In this document: positions 53,263 through 60,141 of the stretch, one piece after another | Numbering within the stretch: the first letter of the stretch is position 1 | Layout: each line of letters opens with the position of its first letter | DNA from: Streptomyces sp. R28 | GTDB lineage: Bacteria > Actinomycetota > Actinomycetes > Streptomycetales > Streptomycetaceae | Assembly (NCBI RefSeq): GCF_041052385.1 | Contig: NZ_CP163439.1 | Location: 10,219,001 to 10,283,000, forward strand | Direction: 5' to 3' | DNA: 64,000 nt | Notes under the pieces: model-generated | Seen by the model: only the letters and a program-made list of their open reading frames with translations | Databases searched by the model: none | What the model was told of the DNA's origin: nothing | Program-made: the position numbers and the translations under genes

Positions 53263-54303
53263 CTATCTGACCTTGATGATCGCTTTTCCGAACGGGCTGG
53301 CCGACTCGTAGTACCGGTACGCTGCGACGGCTTCCTCGAACGGGAACACTCGGTCGATGACTGGTCGGAGCCGATGCGTGGCAATGACGTTGTTCATGGA
53401 GATGAACTGGGCTCGGCTACCGACGGCCAACGCCCGGACCGTAGCGGCGACGCCGAACAGCAGACGGGGATCGACCGGTGGCCAGTTGCCGGAGACGGAT
53501 CCGACGAGGGCGATGTGTCCGTCGACGGCGAGCGACTTCAGCGACTGCTCCAGCGTTCCGGCGGTGTCGACGACGCGGTCGACCCCTCGCCCGGCGGTGA
53601 GTTCGCGGGCGGTGGCGTGCCAGTCGGGAATGTCGCGGTAGTTGACGACCTCGTCGGCGCCCAGATCGCGAAGGCGTTGTTCCTTGTCCGCGCGGCTTGT
53701 CGTGGCGAATACTCTCGCGCCCAGAAGTTTGGCGAACTGCACCGTGAACAGCGACACGCCCCCGGAGCCCGTGGCCAGTACGGTCTGTCCGCGCCGAACT
53801 CCGCGGCCGTCGCCGGTCAGGGCGTTCCACGCCGTGACGGCGGCGCAGGGAAGAGTCGCCGCCTCGGCATAGGAGAGGTGTTCGGGGATGGGCACGAGCG
53901 CGTCCTCCGGGAGGACGGCCAGCTCCGTCAGCATTCCGTCGAGCGAGCCACCCAACTGCGGCAGGTATGCCGGTTCCAGCGGGCCGTCCAGCCACCGTGG
54001 GAACAGTGCGGCGGTGACGCGGTCGCCCGGGCGCACCCGCCGGACACCTGGCCCAACAGCGACGACCTCGCCGGCACCGTCCGAGACCGGTATGACGTCC
54101 GGTTTGACGGGCAGCGCGTACTGCCCCCGCAGCACCAGAAGTTCACGGAAGTTGAGCGAGGTGGCGTGGACCGCGACCGCAACCTCCCCTTCCCCGGGCG
54201 TGCGTGGTTCGTGCGTGCGCAGCGACAGGCCATCGATACCGCCGCCGGTGCTGACGCGGTAGCTGCGCACCAAGGATGGGAGTCTCGCCGTCATCGCGGT
54301 CAT
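53263..54303 (-). CDS. Zinc-independent alcohol dehydrogenase/quinone-oxidoreductase-like protein
   Basis: A 346-residue medium-chain dehydrogenase. The GroES-like domain includes HATSLNFRELLVLRGQY and GDGAGEVVAVG-like SDGAGEVVAVGPGV. The Rossmann motif is ATGSGGVSLFTVQFAKLLGA. No catalytic zinc Cys is obvious. The start overlaps the NTF2-like gene's stop by four bases (54300-54303), so they form an operon. This pair next to an MmyB-like regulator is a common actinobacterial arrangement, here interrupted by an IS element. Confidence 0.88.
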   Translation of the reverse strand: MTAMTARLPSLVRSYRVSTGGGIDGLSLRTHEPRTPGEGEVAVAVHATSLNFRELLVLRGQYALPVKPDVIPVSDGAGEVVAVGPGVRRVRPGDRVTAALFPRWLDGPLEPAYLPQLGGSLDGMLTELAVLPEDALVPIPEHLSYAEAATLPCAAVTAWNALTGDGRGVRRGQTVLATGSGGVSLFTVQFAKLLGARVFATTSRADKEQRLRDLGADEVVNYRDIPDWHATARELTAGRGVDRVVDTAGTLEQSLKSLAVDGHIALVGSVSGNWPPVDPRLLFGVAATVRALAVGSRAQFISMNNVIATHRLRPVIDRVFPFEEAVAAYRYYESASPFGKAIIKVR

Positions 54304-54722
54304 CCTTCGATGAACTGGTAGTCGCTGACGATGCGGCCGTCGGGGCCGAGAACGAGGATCTCCAGCCCGACGCCGGCGACCTCACCACCGCCCCGGGGTG
54401 CCATCTCCCAGTGGAACTTGACGACGTCGCGGAGCCGGTCGGTGTTGCCGCGCGACCGGAAGACGAAGGTGCCCGGCGCGACGAACTCCTCGTAGGCGCG
54501 CGTGACCCGGAACTCCAACGCGTGGTGCCCGCGTGCCTCCAGGACGAGACGATCGAAACCCAGCCCTTCAGCGGTCTGCAGGATCTCCTTGGGAGGCTTT
54601 AGCACATGGACCGCGTCGGCGGACCACAGCTCGCGAATCGCGGTGCGGCGGCGCTCCGCATCGGGTTCGTTCCACACGGCAACGTAGCGGTCGGTGAGGT
54701 CGTGGACGTCAATATCGGCCAT
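54300..54722 (-). CDS. SnoaL/NTF2-like protein
   Basis: A 140-residue NTF2-like fold protein (DLTDRYVAVWNEPDAERRRT, IRELWSADAVHVL, then VLGPDGRIVSDYQFIEG at the end). Relatives are polyketide cyclases, isomerases or small-molecule binding proteins. It is the first gene of a two-gene leftward operon with the dehydrogenase. ATG 54722 follows AGGGA. An IS110-type element lies directly upstream, within its promoter region. Confidence 0.85.
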   Translation of the reverse strand: MADIDVHDLTDRYVAVWNEPDAERRRTAIRELWSADAVHVLKPPKEILQTAEGLGFDRLVLEARGHHALEFRVTRAYEEFVAPGTFVFRSRGNTDRLRDVVKFHWEMAPRGGGEVAGVGLEILVLGPDGRIVSDYQFIEG

Positions 54723-54735
54723 GGCTGTTCCCTAA

Positions 54736-56150
54736 GAATGGTCGGCGGTCCGGGAGGACCGGGTGTGGCTGATGGCTGTTTGTCGTTGATGACTCGAGGT
54801 GAATGGCCGCCCGGTTCTCCGGGACGCTCCGACCACTGATTGAGAACTGCGGGCATCGCTGGTTAGGGACCTGTCGGCGGGGTGTTCTTCGGGCCACGAG
54901 ATGCTGGTCGCGAGGGATACGGAGCCACGAACTTGAGCTCGTCGCAGACGCGGATATGGGTCGGCATCGATGCCGGCAAGGGTCACCACTGGGCGGTGGC
55001 AGTCGACACCGACGGCGAGACGCTGTTCTCGACAAAAGTGATCAACGACGAGGCCCAAATCCTCACGCTCATCGAGACCGCCCGCGAAAGGGCGGACGAC
55101 GTGCGGTGGGCAGTAGACATCTCCGGCCGTGCCTCGACCCTGCTGCTGGCTCTCCTGATCGCGCACGGCGAGCAAGTCGTCTATGTACCGGGCCGCACGG
55201 TCAACCGCATGTCCGGCGCCTACCGCGGAGAGGGCAAGACCGATGCCAAGGACGCGAAGGTCATTGCCGATCAAGCCCGCATGCGCCGGGACTTCGCTCC
55301 ACTGAACACCCCGCCCGAGGTCGTCTCCACCCTCCAGCTGCTGACGCGTCACCGGGCCGGCCTGATCGCCGACCGGGTCCGGCTCGTCAACCGCCTCCGT
55401 GACCTGCTGCTGGGCATCTGCCCCGCTCTGGAACGGGCCTTCGACTACTCCGCGGCCAAGGGGCCCGTTCTCATGCTGACCGAGTACCAGACCCCGGCCG
55501 CCCTGCGGCGAATCGGCTTCAAGCGGCTGACCACCTGGCTGGAGCGGCGAAAGGTTCGCGGGGCCGCAGAAGTCGCGGCCAAGGCCGTGGAGGCCGCCCA
55601 GTCCCAGCTGACCGCGCTGCCCGGCGAGAAGCCGGCCGCCAGGCTGGTCTGCGAGCTCGCCCACCAGCTCCTGGCCCTGGACGATCGGATCAAGGACAAC
55701 GACCGGGAGATCCGTGAGACCTTCCGCGCCGACGACCGTGCCGAGATAATCGAGTCCATGCCTGGCATGGGGCCGATCCTGGGCGCCGAGTTCGTCGCCA
55801 TCGTCGGCGACCTGGCAGGCTACAAGGACGCTGGCCGCCTCGCCTCTCATGCCGGCCTTGCTCCGGTCGCCAGGGACTCCGGTCGGCGCACCGGCAACTA
55901 CCACCGACCTCAGCGCTACAACCGACGCCTGCGGCACATCTTCTACATGTCGGCGCAGACCGCCATGATGCGGCCCGGACCGTCGAGGGACTACTACCTC
56001 AAAAAGCGATCCGAGGGGCTGCTGCACACCCAGGCCTTGCTCGCGCTCGCCCGCCGCCGGGTCGACGTGCTCTGGGCCATGCTGCGTGACAAGAGGCTGT
56101 TCACCTCCGCCCCGCCGGTCACACAGGCGGCTTGACAGGATCATTGAGAT
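54736..56150 (+). mobile_element. IS110-family insertion element
   Basis: The element comprises one DEDD-type transposase gene plus a non-coding left region holding two hairpins, CGGTCC-GGGA-GGACCG (54746-54761) and CCCGG-TTCT-CCGGG (54810-54823). No terminal inverted repeats are evident, as usual for IS110. ATTGAGA occurs both at 54839-54845 and at 56144-56150. The right end is probably near 56150. The left end is uncertain: either near 54736-54760, giving about 1.4 kb, or at 54839. It separates an NTF2/dehydrogenase operon from an XRE regulator. Confidence 0.7.
54933..56135 (+). CDS. IS110-family transposase
   Basis: A 400-residue recombinase. The N-terminal DEDD RuvC-like domain has WVGIDAGKGHHWAV, VDISGRAS and TDAKDAKVIADQ. 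The C-terminal Tnp_20 domain has ESMPGMGPILGAEFVAIVGD, with YYLKKRSEG near the end holding the region of the active serine type seen in the family. IS110 proteins use a bridge RNA from the element's non-coding end to choose target and donor sites. TTG 54933 is preferred because GGAG lies eight bases upstream; GTG 54882 is an alternative. It appears full-length and so possibly active. Confidence 0.92.
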   Translation: MSSSQTRIWVGIDAGKGHHWAVAVDTDGETLFSTKVINDEAQILTLIETARERADDVRWAVDISGRASTLLLALLIAHGEQVVYVPGRTVNRMSGAYRGEGKTDAKDAKVIADQARMRRDFAPLNTPPEVVSTLQLLTRHRAGLIADRVRLVNRLRDLLLGICPALERAFDYSAAKGPVLMLTEYQTPAALRRIGFKRLTTWLERRKVRGAAEVAAKAVEAAQSQLTALPGEKPAARLVCELAHQLLALDDRIKDNDREIRETFRADDRAEIIESMPGMGPILGAEFVAIVGDLAGYKDAGRLASHAGLAPVARDSGRRTGNYHRPQRYNRRLRHIFYMSAQTAMMRPGPSRDYYLKKRSEGLLHTQALLALARRRVDVLWAMLRDKRLFTSAPPVTQAA

Positions 56151-56213
56151 TCCCCTCGGTTGTGCATGGTCGGCGTGTCACAACGACCGTGCTGCGTCGG
56201 CCGTCGCGTGGCA

Positions 56214-56229
56214 ATTCCCCGCAGGGAAT
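56214..56229. promoter_or_regulatory. Short inverted repeat upstream of the XRE gene
   Basis: ATTCCC and GGGAAT surround CGCA, 35 bases upstream of GTG 56265. It is a possible autoregulatory operator of the XRE protein. Confidence 0.35.
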
Positions 56230-56264
56230 CGCCGATCAGCAGCCGGGCGGGATACACAAGAGGG

Positions 56265-57068
56265 GTGATCAGCGAATCGAACAGAGGCGGACTTGCCGGC
56301 GCGTTGCGTGAATGGCGCACCCGGCGACGCGTCAGCCAGCTGGAACTGGCCATGCGCGCCGGAACCACGCAGCGGCACGTCAGCTTCATCGAGAGCGGAC
56401 GGTCGGCCCCTGGCCGATCAATGATCATCCGGCTGGCTGAATCCCTGGAGGTGCCGATCCGCGAGCGCAACGAACTCCTCCGTGCGGCCGGATTCGCACC
56501 GGCCTACCCGCAGACCCGCATGGACGACCCCCAGCTCGAACCGATCCGCACCGCCCTCGAACGGATCCTGCAGGGCCATCTGCCGTACCCGGCGGTGGTT
56601 GTCGACCGGCACGGCGACCTCCTCTCGGCCAACGCCGCCTTCCATGCGCTCACCGCCGGCGTGGCCCCGCATCTGCTCGTACCGCCGGTGAGCGTTCCCC
56701 GGGTGCTGCTGCATCCGCAGGGCCTGGCGCCACGCATCGTCAACCTCGACGAGTGGGCGTGGCACATCATCGACAGCATCCAGGCCGAGAGCGTGCGCAA
56801 CCCGGACGACCAACTCCAACGCTTGGCCTCCGAACTCATCGACCTGGTACCACTGCGTCCGCGCGAGTCACCGCACCACCTCGGCTTCGCCGTACCGCTG
56901 CGCCTTAGGGCACATGATCCGGACGACGACAGGGAGCTGACGCTCATCACCACGCTCACTCACTTCGGCACCGCCATCGACGTCACCATCGCCGAACTAC
57001 GACTTGAGGCGTTCCTGCCGGCCGACGAAGCGACCGGCGCCATGCTGGCCGAACTCGTCAAGCGGTAA
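56265..57068 (+). CDS. XRE-family regulator of the MmyB type
   Basis: A 267-residue regulator. The N-terminal XRE helix-turn-helix includes RRVSQLELAMRAGTTQRHV and FIESGRSAPG. The C-terminal MmyB-like ligand-binding domain includes YPAVVVDRHGDLLSANAAF and ELIDLVPLRPRESP. Such proteins usually control an adjacent divergent oxidoreductase operon, which here would be the NTF2/dehydrogenase pair on the other side of the IS110 element. GTG 56265 follows GAGGGG; longer upstream frames overlap IS sequence. Confidence 0.88.
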   Translation: MISESNRGGLAGALREWRTRRRVSQLELAMRAGTTQRHVSFIESGRSAPGRSMIIRLAESLEVPIRERNELLRAAGFAPAYPQTRMDDPQLEPIRTALERILQGHLPYPAVVVDRHGDLLSANAAFHALTAGVAPHLLVPPVSVPRVLLHPQGLAPRIVNLDEWAWHIIDSIQAESVRNPDDQLQRLASELIDLVPLRPRESPHHLGFAVPLRLRAHDPDDDRELTLITTLTHFGTAIDVTIAELRLEAFLPADEATGAMLAELVKR

Positions 57069-57107
57069 CCGACCTGCCCGGCCCAGCCCCGCGCAGCGAC
57101 CAAACCC

Positions 57108-57281
57108 TCAACCCGTCATGCGCTCGCTCACCGGCTGCTGACGGCCGTCGTCGGCGTCGAGGTCGACCGGCACCGCCCTGGTGACGGTGGTGTCGATCTG
57201 CACTGCCGTCTGGTGTGCACCGAGGTTGTCCAGAACGACGGTTCCGTCCAAGGCGACCGCGACGTGCTCGCCTTGTCGGAG
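57108..57281 (-). other. Open frame fragment downstream of the VanZ gene
   Basis: A 57-codon open stretch with typical high-GC codon use follows the VanZ TAG stop in the same frame and ends at TGA 57108. Its sequence (GTVVLDNLGAHQTAVQID) is not recognised. It begins at a 16-base tandem duplication (GCCTTGTCGGAGCTAG / GCCTTGTCGGAGCGAG). It may be the leftover 3' end of a longer or different gene. Confidence 0.35.
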
Positions 57282-57938
57282 CTAGGCCTTGTCGGAGCGA
57301 GGCCCTCGGGCGTGCACCGCGCGGCTCAGTCGCCGGCCCAGCAGGAGGTAGCCGATCAGGGCTCCGCTGGTGTTGAGGATGACGTCGTCGATGTCGAAGG
57401 CGCGCCCAGTCACCAGCGCACCCTGCGCGAACTCGACGAGAAGCATGACGGTCGCCGTGAGCAGAAGTACGCGCAGGACACCGCGTGTGCGTGGGGCGAC
57501 GACGGGGACCAGGATGCCGAACGGAACGCCCAGCAGCAGGTTCCCGCCGATCTGCCGGAAGGCGTCGCGCAGTTCGGGCTGGTCCAGATAGGCCCGCAGG
57601 GAGCGGCCCGGATGCAGGTTGGTGTGGGTCAGGGCCTCCGAGGCGGGGGAGGGCTGGAGAGTGAGCTTCGCCAGGACGACGGCGAAGGCGACCATGAACG
57701 CGAAGGCGCACAGCATCGCCAGGAGGCGGGCCAGGAAGCGCAGGGGGTTCTGCCTGGGACGCGGAGTGCGCCGGGGCTTGGCGGCGCGCTCGGATTTGGC
57801 GGCGCGCCCGGACTTGGCCCCGCCTGTGGGCTTCGCGCCGCCTGAGGATTTGGCGCCGTCCGCCGACTTGGCGGCGCCGGCGGTCTTGGAAGTGCCGGGG
57901 CGTATCGCGGCGCGCGAACGTGAGGTTCCACGGGCCAT
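57282..57938 (-). CDS. VanZ-like membrane protein with basic repeat N terminus
   Basis: A 218-residue VanZ-family protein. About 55 N-terminal residues form imperfect Ala/Gly/Lys repeats (GAAKSADGAKSSGGAKP), strongly basic and probably disordered. The VanZ core follows, with a membrane helix near LLAMLCAFAFMVAFAVVLAK and the family signature FRQIGGNLLLGVPFGILVP, then VEFAQ and FDIDDVILNTSGALIGYLL. VanZ confers low-level teicoplanin resistance in enterococci, but most relatives are uncharacterised. The N-terminal basic extension could interact with cell-wall polymers or nucleic acid. Confidence 0.85.
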   Translation of the reverse strand: MARGTSRSRAAIRPGTSKTAGAAKSADGAKSSGGAKPTGGAKSGRAAKSERAAKPRRTPRPRQNPLRFLARLLAMLCAFAFMVAFAVVLAKLTLQPSPASEALTHTNLHPGRSLRAYLDQPELRDAFRQIGGNLLLGVPFGILVPVVAPRTRGVLRVLLLTATVMLLVEFAQGALVTGRAFDIDDVILNTSGALIGYLLLGRRLSRAVHARGPRSDKA

Positions 57939-58170
57939 GCGGTCCTCCAGTCTTCAACTTCCCTTTGTAGTAAGGCGATTACCCAGGTAGCCCGATGAGA
58001 TGCCGCCCGCGCCGCTCCCGGTCACGGCTGCCCGCGGTTTCCCTTCATGCTGTCGGGGCACTCCGGCCGGAGACCCGCGCGTGCCGCCGCCTCTGTCGCC
58101 CAGGGCGGTGTTTGGATGACGCGGAACGGAAGTGACGGAAATAACGGACTCCGGCCCGAGGAGGTGGCGT

Positions 58171-58353
58171 ATGGACCGGCGTACGACGCTTCTCGCCACG
58201 GCCGAGTTCCTGGCCTGGTGGGCCGCGCTCGCCGTGCTGTGGCTGGTCCTCATCAGCACCGTGGACACCCTGGAACTCGCGGTCGGCGCGGGCGCCGCCG
58301 CCATGGCAGCGCTCGCGGCCGTAGCCGCACGCCGGGCGGTGACCGGACGATGA
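58171..58353 (+). CDS. Mini MrpE-like antiporter subunit
   Basis: A 60-residue membrane protein with two hydrophobic segments (LAWWAALAVLWLVLIS and AVGAGAAAMAALAAVAA). It resembles the first two helices of MrpE/MnhE, but without the C-terminal cytoplasmic domain. ATG 58171 follows AGGAGG. It opens the Mrp-like operon and overlaps the next gene by four bases. Assignment rests mainly on position and hydrophobicity. Confidence 0.6.
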   Translation: MDRRTTLLATAEFLAWWAALAVLWLVLISTVDTLELAVGAGAAAMAALAAVAARRAVTGR

Positions 58354-58802
58354 ACGGCTGGCTCCTCGCAGCGACCGTCGTACTCGGCGGAGGAGTGGGC
58401 GCCACCCTCTGGGGCGTCGCCACCGGACCGCTGCGGCGCCGGGTGGTGGCCCAGAACCTGTCCACCGCCCTGGCCTGCCCCGGACTGCTCCTGCTCGGCC
58501 AGGGTTACGAGCGCCCCTCGTACGTCGACCTCGCCCTGGTCCTCGCCCTGCTCGGCCCCGTCGGCACCCTCGTCTTCGCCCGCCTGCTCGCCGACGAACT
58601 GGCCGACGACCCGCCGCGCGCCCGGGGCCTGACCTGGGCGGCCGCAGGTCTTGCCGCGTCGGTGGTCCTGGCGCTGTGCGTGGCGGCCGGGCCGAGCAGG
58701 GCGATGGTGAAGCTCCTGCTCACGGGCGCGCTCCTGATCGGCGGGAACATGGCCGCCTCCCGTGCGCTGTCCGGCGGTTTCGCGGGGGTGCGCGGTGGTT
58801 GA
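58350..58802 (+). CDS. mrpF: MrpF-like subunit with MrpG-like C-terminal half
   Basis: A 150-residue membrane protein. Residues 1 to about 80 match MrpF (RRRVVAQNLSTALACPGLL, then YVDLALVLALLGPVGTLVF). Residues about 95-150 resemble the end of MrpG (AMVKLLLTGALLIGGNMAAS), suggesting a fusion of subunits F and G. The MrpG RFPDPYTRLHA motif is not present. It is coupled to both neighbours by overlaps. Acts as part of a cation/proton antiporter complex. Confidence 0.75.
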   Translation: MNGWLLAATVVLGGGVGATLWGVATGPLRRRVVAQNLSTALACPGLLLLGQGYERPSYVDLALVLALLGPVGTLVFARLLADELADDPPRARGLTWAAAGLAASVVLALCVAAGPSRAMVKLLLTGALLIGGNMAASRALSGGFAGVRGG

Positions 58803-59046
58803 CGCGGTCATCGTCATCGCGCTGGTGCTCGTAGCCGTCTGTGCGACTGCGGCGGTGGCCGTCCGCGACCCGGTGCGCCAAGCTCTCGTGCTCGCCGTCC
58901 TCGGCGTCGCACTCGCGGTGCTGTTCACCTCGGTGCAGGCGCCCGACGTCGCCCTGTCGCAACTGGCGGTCGGCGGCGCCCTCACCCCGCTGCTGCTGCT
59001 CCTGGCCGTCCGCAAGGTCAAGCGGCGCAAGGGGCGGGAGCGATGA
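58795..59046 (+). CDS. MbhD-like subunit (DUF4040)
   Basis: An 83-residue membrane protein of the DUF4040/MbhD family, with the conserved LGVALAVLFTSVQAPDVALS motif and two to three helices. In Mrp antiporters this module is usually the C-terminal part of MrpA; here it is a free gene. GTG 58795 starts it eight bases inside the previous gene, and its end overlaps the next gene by four bases. Confidence 0.8.
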   Translation: MVDAVIVIALVLVAVCATAAVAVRDPVRQALVLAVLGVALAVLFTSVQAPDVALSQLAVGGALTPLLLLLAVRKVKRRKGRER

Positions 59047-59783
59047 CCCCGCGCACCCGGCTCGGCCTTGTCCTCGTCGGCGGCGTCGGCCTCGCCGCGC
59101 TCCTCGTCGCCGCCTGCCTGCGGCTGCCGGACTTCGGCGGCGACAGCCACCCGTACGGCGACCGCGCCGTGCACGAGGCCCTCGTCCGCCGCACCGCCAA
59201 CTCCATCGCCTCCGTCAACTTCGACCAGCGCGCCTTCGACACCCTCGGCGAGATGACCATCCTGTTCGCGGCCGTCGTCGGCTGTGTCGTCCTGCTGCGG
59301 CAGACCCGCGACGAGCACCGTGCCCGACCCGAACCCGCCGACGTGGCCCCGCCGGTACGCCGCTACGCCCTGATCGTCCTGCCGGTCGCCCTGGTCACCG
59401 GCCTCTACGTCATCGCGCACGGCCAGCTCAGCCCCGGCGGCGGCTTCCAGGGCGGCGTCGTCGCCGCGACCTCCCTGCACCTGCTCTACCTCGGCGCCGA
59501 CTACCGCGCCCTGGAACGCGTCCGCCCGGTCGGCCTGTACGAGGTCGGCGACGCCGTCTCGGCCTCGGCCTACCTTGTCACCGGCCTCGCGGGCCTCATC
59601 GCAGGAACCACGTTCCTCGCCAACACCCTGCTGCCGTACGGCACGTTCAACACGCTGTCCTCCGGCGGCACGGTGCCGCTGCTGAACGCGGCCATCGGCA
59701 TGGAGGTCGCGTGCGCGGTCGTCGTGCTGCTCGCCCGCTTCCTGGACCAGGCCGTCGAGATCGAGGAGGAGAGCGGAAAGTGA
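59043..59783 (+). CDS. mrpB: MbhE-MrpB fused antiporter subunit
   Basis: A 246-residue protein. The N-terminal 95 residues are MbhE-like (FDTLGEMTILFAAVVGCVVL). The C-terminal part is MrpB (YVIAHGQLSPGGGFQGGVV, then LYEVGDAVSASAYLVTGLAG). Such fusions occur in MBH/MBS-related and Mrp complexes. It overlaps the preceding gene at ATGA. It should sit in the membrane arm of the antiporter. Confidence 0.85.
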   Translation: MTPRTRLGLVLVGGVGLAALLVAACLRLPDFGGDSHPYGDRAVHEALVRRTANSIASVNFDQRAFDTLGEMTILFAAVVGCVVLLRQTRDEHRARPEPADVAPPVRRYALIVLPVALVTGLYVIAHGQLSPGGGFQGGVVAATSLHLLYLGADYRALERVRPVGLYEVGDAVSASAYLVTGLAGLIAGTTFLANTLLPYGTFNTLSSGGTVPLLNAAIGMEVACAVVVLLARFLDQAVEIEEESGK

Positions 59784-59790
59784 GCGCGCC

Positions 59791-60141
59791 GTGATGGATG
59801 TCCTGCCGTACCTCGTCGCCGCATGGATCTTCCTGGCCGGCTGCTACGGCCTCGCCACCAGCCGCAATCTGATCCACGCCGTCGGCTGCCTGTCCGTCTG
59901 CCAGTGCGCCACGTACGTCCTGCTGCTGGCCGTCGGCTACCGCGACGACGCCACCGCCCCCGTCTTCTCCGACATCGAGCCCGGCTCACGCCCCGTCGTC
60001 GACCCGGTCGTGCAGGCGCTCGCCCTGACCGACGTCGTCGTCGGCGCCACCGTCACCGCCCTGCTGCTCGCGCTCGTCATTCAGGTCTTCAAGCGGCACG
60101 GCACGGTCGACCCCGACGAACTGACCGAGCTGCGCGGCTGA
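59791..60141 (+). CDS. mrpC: MrpC-like (NuoK-type) antiporter subunit
   Basis: A 116-residue three-helix protein homologous to MrpC and NuoK (LAGCYGLATSRNLIHAVG, DPVVQALALTDVVVGATVT). GTG 59791 or ATG 59794 starts it. It ends in a TGATG overlap with the next gene. In complex I, NuoK helps proton translocation; the same role is expected in the antiporter. Confidence 0.88.
   Translation: MMDVLPYLVAAWIFLAGCYGLATSRNLIHAVGCLSVCQCATYVLLLAVGYRDDATAPVFSDIEPGSRPVVDPVVQALALTDVVVGATVTALLLALVIQVFKRHGTVDPDELTELRG

Noticed and set aside
57069..57107. CRISPR or other repeat array
   Set aside because: No regularly spaced repeats were found here or elsewhere in the window.
57108..57281. Transposase remnant based on VLDNLGAH
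   Set aside because: The short motif recalls DDE transposases, but the rest does not, and 57 codons are too few to decide.
58047..58349. N-terminal extension of the MrpF-like gene
   Set aside because: The longer frame covers the small MrpE-like gene in another frame and lacks homology. The ATGA overlap at 58350 marks the real start.
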